From JAGWBJ01 sp964291465 (GTDB taxonomy: Bacteria; Chloroflexota; Dehalococcoidia; Lucifugimonadales; JAGWBF01), in NCBI GenBank assembly GCA_964291465.2, contig OZ219943.1, positions 62,001-126,000 on the forward strand: DNA of 64,000 nt, given 5' to 3'. The position numbers and the translations under genes are program-made. The notes beneath the pieces are model-generated. The model did not search any database, was not told where the DNA came from, and saw only the letters and a program-made list of their open reading frames with translations. Positions 9,901-16,414 of the stretch are shown in pieces. Position 1 is the first letter of the stretch. Each line of letters begins with the position of its first letter.

Positions 9901-10829
9901 CGCACGGGTATGCCGAACTCCACGTCGGTGGTGTCCTTTATCTCGGGCACGCCGTCTCTGATCATGCAGACGTCGAAGCTGGTGCCGCCCATGTCGGCGG
10001 TGATTATCTGCCCGATGCCCAGCTTCTCACCCAGGTACCGGCAGGCCAGCACCCCCGCGGCCGGCCCCGATTCCACCAGGGCGATGGGCCTCTCCTGGGC
10101 CGCCGTGGATGAGATGAGACCGCCGCCGGAGTGCATGTACTTGATCCCCTGCTGTATCTCCAGGGCCCTGTCCAGGCGGTCCACGTAGCCGTACACCCGG
10201 GGCATGGCGTAGGAGTTCAGCACCGTGGTGCTGGCCCTGGGATATTCCCTTATCCGGGGGTCCACCTGGCAGGAGAGGGACACGTACAGCTGCGGCGCCT
10301 CGCGGGCGATGATCCGGCCGACCTCGATCTCATGCCGGCCGTTGGCGTAGGAGTTGAACAGGCACACGGCGACGGAGTCGACGCCCTTGGCCACCAGGTA
10401 CCGGACGGCGCGGTCGACATCGGCGTCGTCCAGGGACGTTATGGGGTCCCCCTCCTTGCCCATCCTCTCGGACACCTCGACGATCAGGTGCCGGGGCACC
10501 AGGGCCTTGCGGCGCTCCCACTGCAGGTCGAAGCTCTGCTCGCGCATGCCCGTCTGGAAGAGCAGGATGTCCCGGAACCCCCGGGTGGTTATCAGCCCGA
10601 CCTTGGCCCCCTGGCGCTCGATCACCAGGTTGGTGACCAACGTCGTGCCGTGGACGAAGTGGGACACGCCCTCCACCTCCACGCCTGCCGACCTGCAGGC
10701 TTCCAGCAGCCCCTCCTCGGGCGCCCTGGGCGTCGTCAAGACCTTGTTCCGGGAAACGGTCCCCGCCTCCTCGTCGAAGGTCATCAGGTCGGTGAACGTA
10801 CCCCCGATATCGACGCCGACTCGCAGCAT
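6996..10829 (-). CDS. fused HyuA-HyuB hydantoinase / 5-oxoprolinase-type protein
   Basis: A 1277-residue protein beginning VGVDIGGTFTDLMTFDE, the nucleotide-binding start of HyuA/oxoprolinase alpha domains, with GLITTRGFRDILLFQTG, ITADMGGTSFDVCMI and FGGAGAQHAIDVAKEL following. From about residue 675 (DPFTAEIIRSYLLSTVEEMM) it continues as HyuB, with GAIFDSRGRMVAQAQGVPIH, ILNDVYAGGSHQPDVMV and DKYGVD. The two halves are separate subunits in most bacteria and fused in eukaryotic 5-oxoprolinase. The family hydrolyses hydantoins, 5-oxoproline or related cyclic amides using ATP; acetophenone carboxylases are also relatives, so the substrate is open. It is the first gene of the minus-strand catabolic run. 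Confidence 0.93.
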   Translation of the reverse strand: MLRVGVDIGGTFTDLMTFDEEAGTVSRNKVLTTPRAPEEGLLEACRSAGVEVEGVSHFVHGTTLVTNLVIERQGAKVGLITTRGFRDILLFQTGMREQSFDLQWERRKALVPRHLIVEVSERMGKEGDPITSLDDADVDRAVRYLVAKGVDSVAVCLFNSYANGRHEIEVGRIIAREAPQLYVSLSCQVDPRIREYPRASTTVLNSYAMPRVYGYVDRLDRALEIQQGIKYMHSGGGLISSTAAQERPIALVESGPAAGVLACRYLGEKLGIGQIITADMGGTSFDVCMIRDGVPEIKDTTDVEFGIPVRSDSIDVVSIGAGGGSIAWVDEGGSLRVGPRSAGADPGPACYDFGGTEPATTDANMILGTLNPGNFLGGGSMKLDPDRSWRAMQPIADHFGVSVPEAAQGVYKVVNASMAQAVRQVTVKKGIDPREFTLVPFGGAGAQHAIDVAKELDITSVLFPVNASTLSALGMMTADISYNESRTVSSPLAELSMDRVETDFRELEARALGYLQADESRVVGTGVQWKADVRYVGQSFELRVPLPRGKVTREQVYQEFERVYRERYGMVLGDPAEVVNIHATATGYIQSLELPKREGAGHGAPSPKGHRKMAFYDSPVPVYDRETLRQGMVLQSPCIVEEVDNTIFLPQGCESRVDEYGNIRTTVSSSPQQEAAELDPFTAEIIRSYLLSTVEEMMKSTTAVAYSSTFAERLDFTGAIFDSRGRMVAQAQGVPIHAGTMTDSLEAIIEAFDGKFDEGDVMILNDVYAGGSHQPDVMVARPIFHEDTLVGYTANRGHWTDIGGMAAGGFSGTARHVVQEALTIPPAKLYEAGVLNTTVREFILRNVRVSRQIWGDIQSQITANLTGERRVKALIDKYGVDMVLAGMEATLEYGRRRFRQKLLEMPDGKGHDHDFVDTDGYTDRMYKINVAVEKKGDRLRVDCSGSSDQDFSMVNCSKVVAKGAIFVAVISMVDPEGVMNSGVLEQIDLFIPDGSILNPHHPAPVAAGIYHIPALTDTVIRAFGDWLPERVIGSSNGDRDNTTYWGFHPETGNEWVWYLSQSGGYGARATKDGEPVAPDPRNNCRFSSLEVWEREFPALFMRWEMATDSGGDGKFRGGLASRQEFELLGDALYSAAATRHILPPRGIFGGGDAHCHSFHLTRNGKRTTLQEAFGLPSPSKFANVSLQKGDIFAVESGGGGGYGDPMDRDVSMVELDVLEGYVSLEKARDVYGVAIDPDTLEADPQATADLRRKLEAGRRRQGTAAGGGPSPVTDGRG

Positions 10830-10964
10830 AGGCCGGACCCTCCGTTCTCACGCCAAGTTGCCCGCCCCCGGGCACAGGGACATCCTACTATACCACCGGG
10901 GCAGCGTGCCCCTATTATACAGGAGGGCCGAGAAGGCCGGGCCGCTGCCTGTCCCGGCAGCCCC

Positions 10965-11738
10965 CTACCGCCGCGGCTCCCAGGAGAAGAACCGGACCGC
11001 CACCGCCACCCCGCCCACCATCCACCCCGCCATCACCAGCAGGTGCACCGGCTCGAAGCCGGCCCCCTTCTCGAAGGGGTCGAAGGCCGTGTGCATGGCC
11101 ATGGCGAAGTGCCGCACCGGGAAGATGTCGGCGAACGTGGTGAGCCAGGCCGGGGCGTCCTGCAGCGGGATGAAGACGTCGGATATGAAGAGGAGGGGCA
11201 GTATGGAGACGTTGACGATGGCGGGGGACGCGTCGGCGTTGGGGATGACCGTCATGACCGCCAGGCCCAGGGCGCAGAAGGTGGCCGCCCCGACCACCAG
11301 GCTGACCAGGAACGCCGGCAACGTATTGGTGGGCAGGTCCACGTCGTAGAACAGGACCCCCGCCGCGGTGACGATGACGACCAGCAGGACCGACAGCAGC
11401 ACCGAGTGCCCGATCCTGCCGAACATGTAGGACCAGCCGGGCAGCGGCGTGCCGTGGACCCGCTTCAGCAGGCCCATGTCCCTGGCAAAGGAGAGGCCGA
11501 TGGCCACGTTGTTATAGCAGGCGTAGATCACCGAGAGGGCCACTATGGCAGGGACGTAGAACGTGGAGGTGTTGACCGTTCCCCCGGGGAGGTCCAGGTC
11601 CCTGTTGCCAAAGAGCAGGTTGAAGATGACCAGGAACATCAGGGGGAACGCGAACGTGAAGAACGCTGCAACCGGGTTGCGCCAGAAGGCCCGGTTCTCG
11701 TAGCGGACCTGCCGCAGCGCCAGGGCGAAGGAGCTCAT
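10965..11738 (-). CDS. ABC-2 type transporter permease
   Basis: The start is taken at the ATG at 11738, which overlaps the stop of the ATPase gene by four bases (ATGA-type coupling), giving 257 residues. The product begins SSFALALRQVRYENRAFWRN and has about six hydrophobic segments, among them FFTFAFPLMFLVIFNLLFG, FYVPAIVALSVIYACYNN and LLSVLLVVIVTAAGVLFY, typical of the DrrB/ABC-2 membrane subunit, with the conserved PLLFISDVFIPLQDAP segment. With the preceding ATPase it forms an exporter for an unknown drug, lipid or polysaccharide. Confidence 0.9.
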   Translation of the reverse strand: MSSFALALRQVRYENRAFWRNPVAAFFTFAFPLMFLVIFNLLFGNRDLDLPGGTVNTSTFYVPAIVALSVIYACYNNVAIGLSFARDMGLLKRVHGTPLPGWSYMFGRIGHSVLLSVLLVVIVTAAGVLFYDVDLPTNTLPAFLVSLVVGAATFCALGLAVMTVIPNADASPAIVNVSILPLLFISDVFIPLQDAPAWLTTFADIFPVRHFAMAMHTAFDPFEKGAGFEPVHLLVMAGWMVGGVAVAVRFFSWEPRR

Positions 11739-12673
11739 TCCGGTCCCCTGCCGGGCTCCGGCGGGCCGGTGAGCTCCACGAACACGTCCTCCAGGGACGG
11801 ACGGGACACGGACAGCTCTTCCAGCTCCAAGCCGCGGTCCGTGGCCCAGCCCGTCAGCAGGTGGAGGGTGCTGGTCGGCGTGTCGGTGACGATGGTGTAC
11901 TGACCCGCCTCCGTGGCGCGGGCTTCCAGGCCGGGGGGCAGGTCCTGCGGCACGGAGGCCAGCTTGAACCGTATGGTGGTGGAACGCTCCCGCTGCACCA
12001 GCTCGCCGGGGGCGCCCTGGGCGACGATCCTCCCGTGGACCATGATGGCCACGCGGTCGGCCAGGTGCTCGGCCTCGTCCATGTAGTGGGTCGTAAGCAC
12101 CACCGTCTTGCCCAGGGACTGCAGGTTGCGCACCATCTCCCACGCCCCTCGGCGCGCCGAGGGGTCGAACCCGGTGGTGGGCTCGTCCAGGAACAGCAGC
12201 TCCGGGTCCCCCGCCAGCCCGATGGCCACGTCCAGCCGCCGCTGCTGGCCGCCGGACAGCCGCTTCACCGGGGAGCCCCGCTGCTCCTTCAGCCCTATGA
12301 CGTCCAGGATCTCATCCAGGGGCAGCGGATGGGGATAGTAGCCCCGGAACAGGTCGATGGTCTCCTCCACCTTGAGGTAGGGCTCCACCCCGGTGGACTG
12401 GAGCACGATGCCGATGCGCTCCTTCAGCTCGCGTTGGCTTCGTCCCGGGTCGTATCCCAGGACGGACACCTCGCCAGCGGTGCGGTCGCGGTGTCCCTCC
12501 AGGATCTCCACGGTGGTGGTCTTGCCGGCGCCGTTGGGCCCCAGGAGGGCGAAGACCTCCCCCCTCATCACGTGGAGGTCTATCCCCCGCACCGCCTCCA
12601 GGGCGCCGTAGGACTTCCTGAGCCCCCGCACCTCGATGGCCGGGGAGGACGCCCCCTCGCTCCTCGCCGTCAC
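11735..12673 (-). CDS. ABC transporter ATP-binding protein (DrrA-like)
   Basis: The 312-residue protein has all ABC ATPase motifs in order: Walker A LLGPNGAGKTTTVEIL, signature LSGGQQRRLDVAIGL, Walker B LLFLDEPTTGFDP and the switch His in VLTTHYMDEAEH. The C-terminal ~80 residues match the extension of daunorubicin-resistance type ATPases. It energises the co-transcribed ABC-2 permease whose start codon overlaps its stop. The substrate cannot be read from the sequence. Confidence 0.93.
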   Translation of the reverse strand: MTARSEGASSPAIEVRGLRKSYGALEAVRGIDLHVMRGEVFALLGPNGAGKTTTVEILEGHRDRTAGEVSVLGYDPGRSQRELKERIGIVLQSTGVEPYLKVEETIDLFRGYYPHPLPLDEILDVIGLKEQRGSPVKRLSGGQQRRLDVAIGLAGDPELLFLDEPTTGFDPSARRGAWEMVRNLQSLGKTVVLTTHYMDEAEHLADRVAIMVHGRIVAQGAPGELVQRERSTTIRFKLASVPQDLPPGLEARATEAGQYTIVTDTPTSTLHLLTGWATDRGLELEELSVSRPSLEDVFVELTGPPEPGRGPE

Positions 12674-12745
12674 TTTGCAGCTCGGGGTGGAGCGAGAGGA
12701 GCTCCTACCGCGGAGTCATCGGTGCTGCCAAAGGGCAGCCTGAAG

Positions 12746-14146
12746 CTAGTCGTCGTCTTCCACCTCTGGCATGAGAACGAACTCGGGGTAGGACTCCATG
12801 CCCAGCTCCCCGGCATCCTGGCCCAACCGCTCCACCGAGGCGGAAACACGGGCGCCCAGGGTCTTGTCCAGAAGCTGCCAGAGGCCGTAGGAGACCAGGA
12901 ACACGAAGCCTCCGATGGAGAGTATGCCGACGAGCTGCACGTGGAAGGTGGCCCCACCGGCGATGCAGGCGGCGATGGTCCCCCATACTCCGGCGAACAT
13001 GTGAGCGGGCACCGCTCCCACCACGTCGTCCAGCTTGACCATCTCCATGAACTTCAGCCCACCGACGCACAGTACCCCGCCCACCGCTCCGATGACCACG
13101 GCCCAGTAGTGGTCGACGATGTCGGGGGCCGCCGTGATGGAGACGAGGCCCGCAATGGCGCCGTTCAGTCCCGCGAACAGGTCTATGCGTCCCAGGATGG
13201 GGCGGGAGACGATGAGGGCCGCCATCACTCCGGCGGCTGCTCCCAGGTTGGTGTTGACCAGCACGATGCTCATCGCCACGGCGTCCAGCGCGCTGGACAG
13301 GGCCAGCTGGGAGCCTCCATTGAAACCGAACCAACCGAGCCAGAGGATGAAGACGCCCAGGGTCACCACCAGGATGTTGGAGGGAGGCGTGGCCCTTGCG
13401 GTGCCGTTGCGACGGAACTTGCCCAGCCGCGGTCCGACTACCAGTATGCCGGCCAGCGCCGCCCAACCCCCGGTGCTGTGCACAATGGTCGAGCCGGCGA
13501 AGTCGCTGAAACCCATCTCGGCCAGCCAGCCGCCGCCCCACGTCCACGCTCCCACCACGGGGTATATGACGGCCGTCAGCACCAGGATGAACAGGAAGAA
13601 GGGCCACATCTTGACCCGCTCGGCCAGGGCACCCGAGACGATGGAGGCGGTGGTCGCGACGAAGACCATCTGGAAGAACCAGTCGGACATGGTGGCGTAT
13701 CCCGCGCCTGCCTCCCCCACCACCCCGGCCACGGCCCCTTCAGCCCCATCGATCAGGGCTATCTCCGCCGCCGTCGAGCCGTACATGAACGCCGGCGTGC
13801 CGATGATGCCCGCTAGGGTGTCGCCGTACATCAGGTTGTAGCCGATGAAGAAGAAGGCCAGTCCGGCGATGGAGTAGAGGCCGATGTTCTTCAGGCAGAT
13901 CATGGCCGCGTTCTTGGTGCGCACGGAGCCGGACTCCAGCATGGTGAACCCGGCACACATCCACATGACCAGTGCGCCCCAGATAAGGAACGCGAAGGTG
14001 TTGAAGACGAAGGCGGTCTCGTCGTCCGGCCCGGCCGCGTGGGCTATGGCGGGCCTGACCAGGAAGAGGATGAGGAACCCGATACCCGTCGCGGCAAGGA
14101 TGGCCGCGGGCCGGCGGTAAGAAAGGAGACCAACGAGAGATGTCAT
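12746..14146 (-). CDS. amt: ammonium transporter (Amt family)
   Basis: I place the start at the ATG at 14146, preceded by GGAGGAGCGTGCTT, giving 466 residues with a signal-like first hydrophobic segment ending ARPAIAHA; a start 52 codons upstream is open but adds only a basic, unconserved stretch. Amt hallmarks are MCAGFTMLESGSVRTKN, the pore Asp and first His in DFAGSTIVHSTGGWAAL, the conserved WLGWFGFNGGSQLA segment, and the second pore His in VPAHMFAGVWGTIA. About eleven membrane spans are visible. It conducts ammonium/ammonia across the inner membrane. No GlnK gene is adjacent. Confidence 0.95.
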   Translation of the reverse strand: MTSLVGLLSYRRPAAILAATGIGFLILFLVRPAIAHAAGPDDETAFVFNTFAFLIWGALVMWMCAGFTMLESGSVRTKNAAMICLKNIGLYSIAGLAFFFIGYNLMYGDTLAGIIGTPAFMYGSTAAEIALIDGAEGAVAGVVGEAGAGYATMSDWFFQMVFVATTASIVSGALAERVKMWPFFLFILVLTAVIYPVVGAWTWGGGWLAEMGFSDFAGSTIVHSTGGWAALAGILVVGPRLGKFRRNGTARATPPSNILVVTLGVFILWLGWFGFNGGSQLALSSALDAVAMSIVLVNTNLGAAAGVMAALIVSRPILGRIDLFAGLNGAIAGLVSITAAPDIVDHYWAVVIGAVGGVLCVGGLKFMEMVKLDDVVGAVPAHMFAGVWGTIAACIAGGATFHVQLVGILSIGGFVFLVSYGLWQLLDKTLGARVSASVERLGQDAGELGMESYPEFVLMPEVEDDD

Positions 14147-14269
14147 AAGCACGCTCCTCCGCAGGGCCGGGTCGCTGCCCTGCCATGTATGGGACTGATC
14201 CACCAACCTCCGTCGAGGCCGGCCATCGAACCGCGCTAACCGACCATCGACATCCGATGTACGCCGGTC

Positions 14270-14298
14270 ATTGTATAACAACCACGCCGTTTTGTGGA
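14270..14298 (-). promoter_or_regulatory. candidate promoter of amt
   Basis: On the minus strand TCCACA (14298-14293) is followed after 17 bases by TACAAT (14275-14270), 124 bases upstream of the amt start. It lies in a local AT-richer patch of the 310-base gap between amt and the antitoxin gene; the rest of that gap holds only the antitoxin promoter described separately. Match to the sigma-70 consensus is moderate. Confidence 0.35.
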
Positions 14299-14409
14299 GC
14301 ACCCCCCGGATATCCGCAGAGTCCCCTGGTGCCGGTCACCGTTGGTCCCTCCCAGCTACGTGGTCACCACCTGGGGACCTGTCCCAGACGTCGTGCTCCG
14401 AACCGGCCC

Positions 14410-14438
14410 TTGAAGCCGTTACCTTACCCGGGTAAGAT
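14410..14438 (+). promoter_or_regulatory. promoter with overlapping perfect palindrome before the AbrB-type antitoxin
   Basis: TTGAAG (14410-14415), a 17-base spacer and TAAGAT (14433-14438) form a reasonable sigma-70 promoter. A perfect 14-base palindrome CTTACCCGGGTAAG occupies 14423-14436 and overlaps the -10 box. The Shine-Dalgarno TAAGGAGAG and the ATG at 14457 follow. A palindrome over the promoter of a MazE/AbrB-type gene is what autoregulation by an antitoxin would look like. Confidence 0.5.
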
Positions 14439-14456
14439 TTCGTAAGGAGAGACTCT

Positions 14457-14702
14457 ATGATAGTAAAGATCAACTCCAAGCGTCAGGTTACCTTTCCCAA
14501 GCGGGTACTGGAAGCCCTCGGCGTGGGGCCCGGCGACCAGCTCGAGCTGCAAGAGGGCCCGGATGGATTCATTCTGCGCCCACGGCGCATCGACTATTCG
14601 AAGCTGGGTACCCTGAGCGGCCTGATATCGCACGGACATCCCACGTTCGATATCCGCAAGTTCCGAGATGAGGGATATGATCCAGCATCGTATCGGGATT
14701 GA
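14457..14702 (+). CDS. AbrB/MazE/SpoVT-type antitoxin (orphaned)
   Basis: An 81-residue protein that starts IVKINSKRQVTFPKRVLEAL and continues VGPGDQLELQEGPDGFILRP, the swapped-hairpin SpoVT-AbrB DNA-binding domain. The C-terminal tail DIRKFRDEGYDPASYRD is the type that wraps a PIN or MazF toxin. AAGGAGAG precedes the ATG. The toxin gene that overlaps its end is reduced to an N-terminal stub, so the antitoxin appears to be left without its partner. Confidence 0.85.
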   Translation: MIVKINSKRQVTFPKRVLEALGVGPGDQLELQEGPDGFILRPRRIDYSKLGTLSGLISHGHPTFDIRKFRDEGYDPASYRD

Positions 14703-14781
14703 TACCTCCGTGCTCGTCAGGCTGGTTACCAGGGACCCCGAGAACCGTGGCGCCCGAGGGTGGCGACGAAGTTGCGGTTGA
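14677..14781 (+). pseudogene. truncated VapC-like PIN toxin remnant
   Basis: The frame begins with an ATG that overlaps the antitoxin's end by 26 bases and reads IGIDTSVLVRLVTRDPEN, the first strand and first catalytic Asp of a PIN-domain ribonuclease. It then diverges (RGARGWRRSCG) and stops at 14779-14781 after 34 codons, whereas intact VapC proteins have about 130 residues. No continuation is visible in the other frames before the next gene, so most of the toxin gene has been deleted. Confidence 0.7.
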
Positions 14782-14793
14782 GGAGACGAGGAG

Positions 14794-15027
14794 ATGCAGA
14801 AAGCGTTGCATATACGGACGACGGTACTTCCAGGAGGCAGGATAGAGATCCTGCACCGGGAGCTTCCCGTGGGGGAATCCGTTGACGTGGTCGTTACCCC
14901 GTCGGCGATATCAGGTGGAGGGTCCGTGGTTGACATTCTCGCCGAAGCGCCGGGGCACTTGGTCTTCAAGACGGCCGCAGATGTAGAGGCATACTTGGCA
15001 GAAGAGAAGGAAGCATGGGGCCGCTGA
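14794..15027 (+). CDS. small antitoxin-like protein of a PIN-toxin module
   Basis: The 77-residue protein starts MQKALHIRTTVLPGGRIEI and contains ELPVGESVDVVV and VVDILAEAPGHLVFK followed by a charged helix ending EEKEAWGR. I recognise this as the small protein usually found just upstream of a PIN-domain gene in cyanobacteria and Chloroflexota, where it is taken to be the antitoxin. GAGGAGACGAGGAG precedes the ATG. Its end overlaps the following PIN remnant by 13 bases, as in intact modules. Confidence 0.75.
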   Translation: MQKALHIRTTVLPGGRIEILHRELPVGESVDVVVTPSAISGGGSVVDILAEAPGHLVFKTAADVEAYLAEEKEAWGR

Positions 15028-15230
15028 CACTGCCCACTGGTGGGTCGGTGTACGTTGACGCCAATGCGGTCATCTACGCCGCTGTGGAGATGGACCTCAT
15101 TCCTGCTACGTTAGCAATTCGGGAAGACGCCGCTCGCATCCGGGCCGCCACCGGTTTGAAGACGTCTGACGCTCTCCACGCCGTGACAGCACTACCGAAG
15201 CGAACCTCCTCACAAAAGCGGAGGTCATGA
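15015..15230 (+). pseudogene. PIN-domain toxin with internal deletion
   Basis: The 71-codon frame starts MGPLTLPTGGSVYVDANAVI, the PIN N-terminus with its first catalytic Asp, then jumps directly to RIRAATGLKTSDALHAVTAL, the last conserved helix with the final acidic position. About 60 to 70 residues between them, including the middle acidic residues, are missing, and the frame ends in an unrelated KRTSSQKRRS tail. The deletion keeps the frame but removes the active site, so the protein is very unlikely to be a nuclease. Confidence 0.75.
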
Positions 15231-15231
15231 C

Positions 15232-16392
15232 ATGCGGATACTGTTCACCGGCCAGACGGGCATAGACAAGAAGGCCCAGCTCCAGGGGCTCAGGGACTAC
15301 TGCGCCCAACGGGGCAAGACCATCGACGCGGTGTTCAATATCGGCGACATGATGTACGAGGAGAGCCAGAAGTCCGGCACCACCCTGAAGGAGGGGAAGA
15401 TACTGGACCTGCCCCTGGCCCAGCTGGGGGCCCTCCGCCTCGGCGCCTTCAATCTCATCCGCAATGGGCTGGTCCGCGCCCAGGGCGCGGGGCCTCAGAA
15501 CGTGTTCGTCAACTCCCACGCCGTCTTTCGGTGGAACAACCGCCTGTTCAGGGCCTTCGAGCTCCCGGAGGTCAGGGACCTCCAGCCCGACATCATCGTT
15601 ACCCTGATAGACGATGTGGAAGCCGTGAAGATGCGCCTGGACGAGTTCAAGGAATCGGGGGCCCTGCCGCCGGACACCAAGTACAGCCTCAAGGACCTGC
15701 TGGTGTGGCGAGAGGAGGAGATGCTCGCGTCGGACATCCTGTCCTCCGTCCTGGGGGTCCCCCACTACGTCCTGGGAGTCTCGCTGGAGGAGGAGGTCTC
15801 CTCGACCCCCCTGGACGTCGTGTACCACCTGATGTTCGAGCCCTGGCGGAAGAAGGCCTACGTCAGCTACCCCATCAGCGAGGCCCGGGCCAGACCGGAC
15901 ACCTGGGAGAAGGTGACCAGGTACCGCAGGCTGGCACGGTCTTACCTGACCGCCTTCGACCCCCTGATGATAGACGAAAAGAGGCTGCTGGACGCGCTGC
16001 GGCACGCGCCGCCCGAAGCCCGGGAGCTGGAGTGCACAGTGCTGGGAAAGACCGTTACGCTGGACCGCGGGGAGATAGAGGCCATCAGGGACGACATCGA
16101 CGGCCAGGTGGTTGCCAGAGACCTGAAGCTCATAGACCAGGCGGAGATGGTCGTGGCCTACTTCCCCTCACGTGCCGATGGGAACCCCCTGATCGCGGGC
16201 GGGGTCCAGTCGGAGGTGGAGCACGCCGAGTCCTCCACGAAGGACATCGTCATCGTCTGGGAGGCGTCCCGCGGGCCCACTCCCTTCATAGGGCGGAAGG
16301 GCGATGGGCTGCTGTTGAGGAGCCTTGAGGAGCTGGAGGACTACCTGAGGTCCATCAGCCAACGGCCGGGCCAGCAGGAGATGTCCCTCTGA
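15232..16392 (+). CDS. two-domain protein: P-loop-like N-terminus and nucleoside-deoxyribosyltransferase-like C-terminus, unknown function
   Basis: A 386-residue protein with GGAGGTCATGAC directly before the ATG. The N-terminus MRILFTGQTGIDKKAQLQGL looks like a P-loop (GxTGxxKK) after a first beta strand, as in nucleotide kinases, and is followed by IIVTLIDDVEAVKMRL and an EEEMLASDILS helix, reminiscent of archaeal-type adenylate kinases. From about residue 205 (KAYVSYPISEAR) a second domain begins with AFDPLMIDEK and LIDQAEMVVAYFPS then SEVEHAESS, the arrangement of nucleoside 2-deoxyribosyltransferase-like folds. I do not recognise a named family for the fusion; activity on nucleotides is an inference. 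It follows the decayed toxin-antitoxin region. Confidence 0.7.
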   Translation: MRILFTGQTGIDKKAQLQGLRDYCAQRGKTIDAVFNIGDMMYEESQKSGTTLKEGKILDLPLAQLGALRLGAFNLIRNGLVRAQGAGPQNVFVNSHAVFRWNNRLFRAFELPEVRDLQPDIIVTLIDDVEAVKMRLDEFKESGALPPDTKYSLKDLLVWREEEMLASDILSSVLGVPHYVLGVSLEEEVSSTPLDVVYHLMFEPWRKKAYVSYPISEARARPDTWEKVTRYRRLARSYLTAFDPLMIDEKRLLDALRHAPPEARELECTVLGKTVTLDRGEIEAIRDDIDGQVVARDLKLIDQAEMVVAYFPSRADGNPLIAGGVQSEVEHAESSTKDIVIVWEASRGPTPFIGRKGDGLLLRSLEELEDYLRSISQRPGQQEMSL

Positions 16393-16414
16393 CCGGCCCT
16401 GGGGTCCGTCTCCG

